A DNA stretch of 11,339 bases from an uncultured Alphaproteobacteria bacterium (GTDB taxonomy: Bacteria; Pseudomonadota; Alphaproteobacteria; RF32; CAG-239): assembly GCA_910577095.1 (NCBI GenBank), contig CAJTLY010000028.1, positions 1-11,339 of the forward strand, read 5' to 3'. Position 1 is the first letter of the stretch, and the number at the start of each line of letters is the position of its first letter. A model generated the notes under the pieces. That model did no database searches. It worked only from the letters and a program-made list of their open reading frames with translations, and had not been told where the DNA came from. A program made the translations under genes and the position numbers. Below are positions 6,476 through 11,339 of the stretch, one piece after another.

Positions 6476-7078
6476 ATGCTGGCAGAATTGATACAGCGGG
6501 CGTATGATGAAAACGAAAACATTTGTGACGAAATTTTTGAAGGCGAATTACTGACGGGTGAAAATATGTCGCAAATCGAGTTTGAACGGGTGCAGTTTGT
6601 CAAATGCAAATTTGAGCACTGTAACTTCGATCATGCTGCTTTTTATCACGGCAGATTTGTCAATTGCGATTTTTCAAATTGCAGCTTTGCCGGTAGTTAT
6701 TGGAAAAAAATGCAGATTGCGGGCAGTAAGGGTAACGGCGCCGGTTTGAGGGAAGCTGTTTTTAAAGAGTGCCGGATTGAGGAAAGCTTGTTTGATTATG
6801 CCGACTTTTCCCAATCGGCATGGGAAGCTTGCATGATTGTCCACAGCAAATTTCGCGAGAGCTTTTGGACGGAAGTCAAACTGAAAAAAGTGAATTTTCA
6901 AACGGTAGATTTTACCCGCAGCGATTTTTTCAAAACCCGGCTGGCCGGGATTGACTTTTCGGGATGTATCATTGACGGTATTCAGATCTCGGCCGGATTC
7001 GGCGAGTTGAGAGGAATTAAAATTGGGCTTGAACAGGCGGTCAGTCTGGCCAGGTTGCTTGGAGCCGAGGTGGTTTGA
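6476..7078 (+). CDS. Pentapeptide-repeat protein, Qnr/MfpA-like
   Basis: A 200-residue soluble protein made almost wholly of pentapeptide repeats. A large hydrophobic residue (F, L, I or W) sits at every fifth position from F36 to I171, 28 positions with one exception at G86 in the turn SKGNGAG. This predicts a right-handed quadrilateral beta-helix of about seven coils with one protruding loop. A helical tail, IKIGLEQAVSLARLLG (181-196), resembles the C-terminal dimerisation segment of Qnr and MfpA. Those relatives mimic B-form DNA and bind DNA gyrase, protecting it from quinolones or peptide inhibitors; that role is inferred here, since many pentapeptide proteins have none known. AAGGAGG at 6463-6469, 6 bases upstream, fixes the ATG at 6476. 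The open frame begins earlier (6368) and has an ATG at 6398 without a ribosome site. There is no signal peptide. It is a single-gene unit; no terminator was found directly after it. Confidence 0.9.
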   Translation: MLAELIQRAYDENENICDEIFEGELLTGENMSQIEFERVQFVKCKFEHCNFDHAAFYHGRFVNCDFSNCSFAGSYWKKMQIAGSKGNGAGLREAVFKECRIEESLFDYADFSQSAWEACMIVHSKFRESFWTEVKLKKVNFQTVDFTRSDFFKTRLAGIDFSGCIIDGIQISAGFGELRGIKIGLEQAVSLARLLGAEVV

Positions 7079-7174
7079 AAATCAGTCTCGCAAAACGGAT
7101 AAGAAAACACCTCCCGGGCTATATGCATCAATTCAGGGGTTAATTAAAAAAAATGACAAAAAATAGGATTTTGC

Positions 7175-7202
7175 TTGCAATTTGTGACAAAAAACATATA
7201 AT
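7175..7202 (+). promoter_or_regulatory. Promoter of the small membrane protein gene
   Basis: TTGCAA (7175-7180) and a perfect TATAAT (7197-7202) are 16 bp apart. Transcription should begin near 7209, leaving an unusually long leader of about 150 nt. The stretch 7079-7174 shows nothing else I can identify. Confidence 0.75.
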
Positions 7203-7220
7203 GAAAGTACAACAAAATTA

Positions 7221-7331
7221 GTCTGTTCAATTTTTCTATTCAATTTTTCGCAAGCTTGCCGTCATAAAATTAGGTTTTACCTTTTTTATCGGTTGTAACT
7301 GTCGAACATTTGAGTGAAAACTTGAACAGAC
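7221..7331 (+). promoter_or_regulatory. Structured 5' leader with long-range inverted repeat
   Basis: GTCTGTTCAA (7221-7230) pairs perfectly with TTGAACAGAC (7322-7331), and a further TTTT/AAAA can pair beyond one mismatch, enclosing about 91 nt. Inside are the direct repeat TTCAATTTTTC (7226-7236 and 7239-7249) and the palindrome GCAAGCTTGC (7250-7259). Both arms are in the predicted transcript. This could be a regulatory RNA element or a pair of protein-binding sites; it matches no riboswitch class I know. Confidence 0.5.
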
Positions 7332-7361
7332 AACAGTAATAACCTTTAAATCCAACAAACA

Positions 7362-7670
7362 ATGAATCCGAACGTAATAAGCATGATCAATGAATTAGGA
7401 TACTGCGCCATTATTGCTGTCGGTATTATGATGGTTTCCGTAATAGCATTGAATATCGTGAGCAAAAACAAAGGGCTCATGAAAGAATATGCAATGATTT
7501 GCGGAAATGTTGTCATTTTCTTTGTGATAGGAACAATTGAGGCTCTGATCCATAAATATTTTCCGGGATATAACGAAATGGTTGTTCTGCTTGTCAGTAC
7601 GATTATTTTTAATGCTTGGTTCTTATGGGTGGATTTGTCAGAGGACAATGATGAAGAAGGTAGTTTCTAA
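7362..7670 (+). CDS. Small three-helix membrane protein, unknown function
   Basis: A 102-residue inner-membrane protein with three predicted membrane segments (about 12-34, 42-63 and 72-91) and a short acidic tail (SEDNDEEGSF). Loops are short: NIVSKNKGLMKE after helix 1 and HKYFPGYNE after helix 2. The positive-inside rule places the first loop (three lysines) in the cytoplasm and hence the acidic C terminus in the periplasm, though tail charge makes this uncertain. I do not recognise a family. The ATG at 7362 has no Shine-Dalgarno sequence (the preceding bases are AATCCAACAAACA), so initiation may depend on the unstructured A-rich leader. It has its own promoter, long leader and terminator. 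Confidence 0.8.
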   Translation: MNPNVISMINELGYCAIIAVGIMMVSVIALNIVSKNKGLMKEYAMICGNVVIFFVIGTIEALIHKYFPGYNEMVVLLVSTIIFNAWFLWVDLSEDNDEEGSF

Positions 7671-7679
7671 ATGATAGCA

Positions 7680-7719
7680 CCAAAAAGACTGCTGCCGTAA
7701 GGTAGCAGTCTTTTTGGTA
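7680..7719 (+). terminator. Strong terminator with GUAA tetraloop
   Basis: ACCAAAAAGACTGCT (7680-7694) pairs perfectly with 7705-7719 and the stem continues through GCC/GGT (one G-U) to a GTAA loop, 18 bp in all. T and A runs lie inside the stem, so it should terminate in both directions. It starts 9 bases after the stop codon. Confidence 0.9.
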
Positions 7720-7911
7720 CCAGAGGCAGCCGAGTGGCGAATTACAAATTGAAAGCCAAAAAAAGGACGGCAACATTTTGTCCGGTCAAGTACAAATTTT
7801 GAAGCAGATAATAAGACTTTGAGGTGGCCGGTAATAAAATTTGTTGCGATTGCCGAGATTTCGTTTTAAAAATAGAGCGAAGAATTTGGCTGATAAAGGA
7901 ATAACTGACGA
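7720..7911. other. Intergenic leader before the next gene
   Basis: No gene is visible in these 192 bases. A short GGAC ... GTCC inverted repeat (7765-7783) is present. A -10-like GATAAT (7807-7812) lacks a good -35 partner, so the promoter of the following gene is not certain. Confidence 0.5.
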
Positions 7912-8352
7912 ATGGCAGACAAACCGCAAAGCCGAGGAAAGAAAATTTTGTTGTGGGCGCTGACTTCTCCGGTGACGCTTATTTTCGGCGCCCTGATGCT
8001 CTATTACGGTATTCAGGCGTATGTGTTGGGCAACAGTCCGTGGCAAAACAAAATTATCATGTCTGCAATTGCAGCGGCATGGGTTTTGTGGCTGGTATTT
8101 AAAAACCTGATAAAATTTATCTTGCTGGCGTTGATTGCAGGCGGACTGTTTTACGGTTATTACCGTTTTGAAAACCGGGAGGAAATTGCCTGTAAAGAGC
8201 AGGGACGCGTATGGAATAAGAAAGAACATACCTGTGAAGACAAAACGGGGTGGAAAGAAAAACTGGAACAATTGTGGCAGCAGTATATCGGCTCCAAGGA
8301 AGAAAAAGAGACAGACAAACAAGAGACGCCCTCGTCCGGCGCTTCCAAATAA
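7912..8352 (+). CDS. Small membrane protein with Cys-containing tail, unknown function
   Basis: A 146-residue protein with three predicted membrane segments (about 12-35, 48-63 and 66-85) after a basic N terminus (KPQSRGKK). A hydrophilic C-terminal domain (86-146) begins with EIACKEQGRVWNKKEHTCED, where C94 and C108 frame a G-x-W-N core; such a pair may form a disulphide if the tail is periplasmic. The rest of the tail is charged, with a Trp-rich helix (WKEKLEQLWQQYI) and a disordered Lys/Glu/Ser end. No family is recognised. The ATG at 7912 is preceded by AAAGGA with an 11-base gap, somewhat long. The next gene starts 62 bases downstream on the same strand and may be co-transcribed. Confidence 0.85.
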   Translation: MADKPQSRGKKILLWALTSPVTLIFGALMLYYGIQAYVLGNSPWQNKIIMSAIAAAWVLWLVFKNLIKFILLALIAGGLFYGYYRFENREEIACKEQGRVWNKKEHTCEDKTGWKEKLEQLWQQYIGSKEEKETDKQETPSSGASK

Positions 8353-8361
8353 AAAGCTGGA

Positions 8362-8390
8362 TTTTTGCCGCCCGCACGTTATATTATACT
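8362..8390 (+). promoter_or_regulatory. Weak possible promoter
   Basis: TATACT (8385-8390) is a good -10 element, but the only -35 partner at 17 bp is TTTTTG (8362-8367). It may add an internal start for the gene at 8415. Confidence 0.3.
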
Positions 8391-8414
8391 CAGACGATAT
8401 GAAGGGAGACAAAA

Positions 8415-8783
8415 ATGAAACTGATGAGCAAACTGACGTCTTTGGTGTCGGACACCGGCAATAAATGGTTTCGGCGCGGGCGCGAGCCCCTGATCAGTGC
8501 CAAAGCCGCCAAAAAGATTCAGCAATCGGCGAGCGAACGCGGCTCCCGATGTGCGGACGACACTTCTACCCCTCCCTATCGGGCGATTATTCCTCAGCTG
8601 AATGATAAGAATGAACAGATTTTTAAAGCGGCGGTTCTGAACTTGTATAAAATTGCGGTGGAGATGAAGGAATATCGTTCCGACATTTTGCAAGCCTTGT
8701 CTCATCAGGCAGAATCGCGGCGGGCAGAGACGGAGAGCGGCCGCTGGCTGCATGACAAAATCGAACGTTTGCGGCAATTGTAA
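8415..8783 (+). CDS. Small soluble helical protein, unknown function
   Basis: A 122-residue protein with no signal peptide or membrane segment. The N-terminal third (1-45) is basic and serine-rich, with possible short helices (MSKLTSLVSD, SAKAAKKIQQSASE). Residues 46-60 are proline-containing and flexible (DDTSTPPYRAIIP). The C-terminal half (about 62-121) is a long amphipathic, coiled-coil-like helix pair with alternating charge. One cysteine only (C46). No catalytic motif or DNA-binding pattern stands out and I do not recognise a family. AAGGGAG at 8402-8408, 6 bases upstream, supports the ATG at 8415. It follows the small membrane protein gene and ends before a strong terminator, so the pair probably forms one unit. 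Confidence 0.85.
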   Translation: MKLMSKLTSLVSDTGNKWFRRGREPLISAKAAKKIQQSASERGSRCADDTSTPPYRAIIPQLNDKNEQIFKAAVLNLYKIAVEMKEYRSDILQALSHQAESRRAETESGRWLHDKIERLRQL

Positions 8784-8810
8784 CAATATTTTTATTTTAG
8801 TCTATAAATC

Positions 8811-8834
8811 TCCGGCTTCGGCCGGATTTTTTTT
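8811..8834 (+). terminator. Rho-independent terminator with UUCG loop
   Basis: TCCGGC (8811-8816), loop TTCG, and GCCGGA (8821-8826) are followed by eight T residues, 28 bases after the preceding stop. Confidence 0.95.
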
Positions 8835-8931
8835 ATTTGACATGCCGTAAAAAATTTGAGGTCACAGACAAAAAACGGTTATGAGACGTTGCCTTAACAG
8901 TTTGAATCCGGTAAATTTTATCTTCTTATGA

Positions 8932-8967
8932 TTTGCGGCAAAAAAACGTACGTTATTTTGCTGCAGA
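8932..8967. repeat. Long near-perfect palindrome upstream of the Cys-rich protein gene
   Basis: The sequence is symmetrical about 8949/8950. The core AACGTACGTT (8945-8954) is perfect, and GCGGCAAAA (8935-8943) mirrors TTTTGCTGC (8956-8964) with one G-T pair. Over 8934-8965 only the A/A pair 8944/8955 and that G-T break symmetry. It lies about 110 bp before the ATG at 9073 and may be an operator or, if transcribed, a hairpin. Elsewhere in 8835-9072 a TTGACA (8837-8842) has no -10 at 17 bp and a TACAAT (9022-9027) has no good -35, so the promoter is not settled. Confidence 0.65.
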
Positions 8968-9072
8968 AATCAAGACCAAAAATCAAGCCTCAGCGAAGAA
9001 ATTTTTCCTGTCATTTAAATGTACAATATTTTCAATCACCTGAAACAACCAAGGTAATAAAGGGGAAGGGTT

Positions 9073-11100
9073 ATGAAAATATCGGGTAAAATTTGGGCGG
9101 TATGCATGCTGTTGGCCTGCGGCTGCCTTTGGAGTGCCGGCAACGTTGCGGCCAAGGTCTGTTTTGTCGGCGATTCCGACTGTGCCGGCGGCGCCGACTT
9201 CGGAGACGGTTATACCGACGACAGTGAGGATCTTTGCAAAGACGTCAAGGATGCCAACGGTAAATTGATGTATCAAAAAGCACCGTGTGCGCCCAAAAGC
9301 CATGTCTCGGCAGTTTGTCCGTACAATGCCGCTTATGTGCAGTGTTGCGGCGACTCGTATGCTTATTCGACTTGCCCGTATCCTTTGGAGAGCGTAGGGC
9401 GCTGCGGCAACAGTTATAAATGTGCCTGCCCCAAAGAGAAGTTCCCGTATGCTTCCTGTCCTTCGCCGACAATTCCGGGAGGTATCAATTGTCTGCAAAT
9501 TGATGATGACAGCAAGACAACCAGTATTCATTATGAAAAATGCGTCTGTGATCCCGGTCTTTATCCCTATAAACAAAACAGCGATTGTGACGATAATCAG
9601 ATTGTCGATCCCAAACGTACCTGTACCGATACCGACGGCGGCACTTTCTACTATCGCTGCAAATGTCCGGACAGCTGGAGTACCTGTGCCAGTATGGACG
9701 GGCAGGGAGCAATCGGCGCCAGAAAATGTTACAGCGACGGCAACACTTACCACAGCCAGTGTTGCGAATGTCCTTCGCCGTTTGAACGTTCGATGAACGA
9801 TCCCTACGCAACCGATTACGAATATTGTCCCTGCAACAATAATTTCCGTAAGGCTTCGGGATGCAAGTTCGGTTACAAGGTTGATAACGGCCGTTGTATT
9901 GAAATGACCTGCGGCGATGCCCTGAAAGCTTTGTTTGACAGCAGCAGCGCTTACTCGTCATATGGTTTGTACGCCGGAAACGCCCTGAGTCAGAAGACCC
10001 TGATTGTCGGTGATGACGTGTCTTCGGCCAGCTGGTCTCATTTTTCGGGTAAAACCGTGATGTCGGGAGCCGCCTTTGTCAAAAAGCTCAACGGCAGCAA
10101 CAACTATATTAAAAATGTTCAGGAAAAATGCACCAACAGTATTCCGACGATTCAGTTTACATACAGCAATTCAAATATTACCGGAACTCAAAATTTTACT
10201 TCGGTCATTTTGAAGTATACTTCAAGCTTGTGGAACAAAGGGTCGCTTACCTGTACCAACTGCGGCATTGAATTCTGGAAGCTGTACAATACGGACAGCG
10301 GCGCGACAGTTAATCTGGCTTACAATTCGAATATGCCGAATGCCGACAATATGTATGTTAATGCAACCGGTATTGAGATTTCCAAGCCCTATCGTTCGGT
10401 TGGTTATAACTATCAGGTCGGCAGTTTGGGAACCAAAATTACCAACTACGGCGGCAACGGCGCGCATGTGATTATGTTTGAAGGCAAAAGCAACTCCAAT
10501 CGCATGGCCTTTAACGGCGATTATCTGACGGTTAACGGTTTGGCGGCAATGAAATATGCCAACGTTCGGGTCGGACAGACCTGCATCGGTACCAACTGTT
10601 CGTACGGAAGTTCTTCCGGGGTTTATTTCAACCCGGGTGACGTATGCAACACCAGCAGCACTTTGTCTTTATATTATACCAATTACTATCTGTATGAAGC
10701 CGGGACGGTGAGGACGGTTCATATGTCAACCTCCACCATGTTGGGAAAAGAAAACGACGGGACGGTATCAATTGTTTTCAGTGATGCCAGCTACAATACC
10801 CTGACTTTCTCCCAGTTATGGAAGTATTGCAGCAAACGCCCGGGTTGTGCGTATCGTTACATTACTTCTTACGGTTCGGTCGGCAGCCGTACAATGGATT
10901 GCGGATATTATTCGCAGTCGGTTCGTGACGGTGAAAAGCACTCCAAACCCGACGACGCCCGTTGCAAGATCGACGGTAACAATAACCAGTATGGTTTTGC
11001 CCAGGCAAGTTCGGCCGGATGTAACTGGCGCGACGGTGACGGTTCTGATCGTACGCCTTATTTTCAGCTGAACGGTCAGCGCGGTTGGTCGCGGAACTGA
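9073..11100 (+). CDS. Large exported cysteine-rich protein, unknown function
   Basis: A 675-residue protein with an export signal: basic start (MKISGK), hydrophobic core (7-22) and a signal peptidase I site after VAA at A27. An LLAC at 13-16 could instead be a lipobox. The protein has 43 cysteines, about 30 of them between residues 28 and 285. These sit in loose repeats built around CxC: C117/C119, C157/C159, C196/C198, C231/C233 and C252/C254, mostly preceded by an aromatic residue and followed by proline. Spacing is 40, 39, 35 and 21 residues, which suggests small disulphide-bonded modules. From about 285 the composition changes to Ser/Thr/Asn/Gly/Tyr-rich with many short strands, as in beta-helix or adhesin-like surface proteins, and the last 90 residues again hold cysteines (C39-C43 in order). 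There is no autotransporter barrel, sorting motif or C-terminal anchor. AAGGGGAAGGG (9060-9070) precedes the ATG. Folding would need periplasmic oxidation. A surface or secreted host-interaction role is plausible but unproven. Confidence 0.9.
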   Translation: MKISGKIWAVCMLLACGCLWSAGNVAAKVCFVGDSDCAGGADFGDGYTDDSEDLCKDVKDANGKLMYQKAPCAPKSHVSAVCPYNAAYVQCCGDSYAYSTCPYPLESVGRCGNSYKCACPKEKFPYASCPSPTIPGGINCLQIDDDSKTTSIHYEKCVCDPGLYPYKQNSDCDDNQIVDPKRTCTDTDGGTFYYRCKCPDSWSTCASMDGQGAIGARKCYSDGNTYHSQCCECPSPFERSMNDPYATDYEYCPCNNNFRKASGCKFGYKVDNGRCIEMTCGDALKALFDSSSAYSSYGLYAGNALSQKTLIVGDDVSSASWSHFSGKTVMSGAAFVKKLNGSNNYIKNVQEKCTNSIPTIQFTYSNSNITGTQNFTSVILKYTSSLWNKGSLTCTNCGIEFWKLYNTDSGATVNLAYNSNMPNADNMYVNATGIEISKPYRSVGYNYQVGSLGTKITNYGGNGAHVIMFEGKSNSNRMAFNGDYLTVNGLAAMKYANVRVGQTCIGTNCSYGSSSGVYFNPGDVCNTSSTLSLYYTNYYLYEAGTVRTVHMSTSTMLGKENDGTVSIVFSDASYNTLTFSQLWKYCSKRPGCAYRYITSYGSVGSRTMDCGYYSQSVRDGEKHSKPDDARCKIDGNNNQYGFAQASSAGCNWRDGDGSDRTPYFQLNGQRGWSRN

Positions 11101-11107
11101 TAACATT

Positions 11108-11161
11108 CCCCGCCCGAATCTGTTGATGAGACAGATGACACAATCCCCTTTAAGGGCGGGG
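11108..11161 (+). terminator. Composite hairpin after the Cys-rich protein gene
   Basis: CCCCGCCC (11108-11115) pairs perfectly with GGGCGGGG (11154-11161) and encloses a second hairpin, ATCTGT (11118-11123) with ACAGAT (11131-11136). A competing pairing is possible between CCC (11146-11148) and GGG (11154-11156). There is no T run, so a simple intrinsic terminator is unlikely; it may protect the mRNA 3' end or work with Rho. Confidence 0.55.
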
Positions 11162-11176
11162 CCCTCGATACGGGAA

Positions 11177-11208
11177 GGGAAGAAAAACGGCCGAATGTTT
11201 TTCTTCCC
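11177..11208. terminator. Second hairpin downstream of the Cys-rich protein gene
   Basis: GGGAAGAAAAAC (11177-11188) and GTTTTTCTTCCC (11197-11208) form a perfect 12-bp stem with an 8-nt loop. A T run lies inside the 3' arm, so it is a plausible bidirectional terminator. Confidence 0.6.
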
Positions 11209-11339
11209 GCACTCTCCGGTTTGAGGCGGTCTTAAGGGAAAACGGTCTACCGGACCTTAAACGGAAACCTTTTATACCAAATTATTATCTACAACTATTT
11301 CCGTTTTATTATTCAATGAGAGAATACAGACCCGCGTTT
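11209..11339. other. Non-coding right end of window
   Basis: No gene is visible. TCCGGT (11215-11220) can pair with ACCGGA (11249-11254), and TTAAGG (11232-11237) with CCTTAA (11255-11260). AT-rich DNA follows (11270-11320), of the kind found before a promoter, but no convincing -35/-10 pair was found before the window ends. Confidence 0.5.

Noticed and set aside
7724..7742. Similarity to the 5' part of tRNA-Ser (GAGGxxGCCGAGTGG then CGAA)
   Set aside because: No matching anticodon arm, T arm or acceptor 3' strand follows; a short match of this size can occur by chance.
8983..9753. Minus-strand open frame of 256 codons opposite the Cys-rich gene
   Set aside because: It mirrors the codon structure of the plus-strand gene, is Val/Thr/Ile-rich with no coherent domain, and the plus strand has a signal peptide and ribosome site.
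1..11339. CRISPR array, transposase, integrase or rRNA
   Set aside because: No regularly spaced repeats, DDE/tyrosine-recombinase motifs or rRNA-like sequence were found on either strand.

Overview
The window looks like a chromosomal segment of a Gram-negative bacterium, probably an uncultured alphaproteobacterium of the host-associated (gut-type) kind. Evidence for this is a proteobacterial-type ClpB, an envelope M23 endopeptidase with an inner-membrane anchor and LysM domain, a tRNA-Asp with encoded CCA, E. coli-like -35/-10 promoters, and a long secreted cysteine-rich protein of a style I associate with gut alphaproteobacterial genomes. The lineage is an inference; no rRNA or other marker decides it.

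Layout. (1) 1-3240, plus strand: clpB (disaggregase) behind a promoter that can be read as sigma-70 or heat-shock type, then an unrecognised 161-residue protein whose GTG start overlaps the clpB stop. The unit ends in a 13-bp hairpin shared with the convergent gene. (2) 3246-4727, minus strand: a membrane-anchored LysM + M23 peptidoglycan endopeptidase. (3) 4814-5228: a tRNA-Asp(GTC) gene with a near-consensus promoter and terminator. Its 3' end plus terminator is repeated perfectly (59 bp) 255 bp further on. Between the copies lie two more T-arm-like 15-mers in opposite orientation and a second terminator hairpin. This looks like an attachment-site scar or local tRNA duplication. (4) 5397-6354: a single gene of unknown function with strong promoter and terminator, codon use unlike its neighbours and no Shine-Dalgarno sequence. 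(5) 6374-7078: a Qnr/MfpA-like pentapeptide-repeat protein with an almost unbroken five-residue register. (6) 7175-7719: a three-helix small membrane protein behind a roughly 150-nt leader with a long-range inverted repeat. (7) 7912-8834: two further small unrecognised proteins, one membrane and one soluble helical, closed by a UUCG terminator. (8) 8835-11100: a near-perfect 32-bp palindrome followed by a 675-residue exported protein with 43 cysteines. (9) 11101-11339: no gene, but several stable hairpins, two of which exclude each other.

ClpB and the M23 enzyme are housekeeping functions (proteostasis, wall growth). Right of the tRNA the region is accessory in character: single genes, each with its own promoter or terminator, mostly small, membrane or surface proteins without recognised families. 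I see no transposase, integrase, CRISPR array, rRNA or replication origin in the window.
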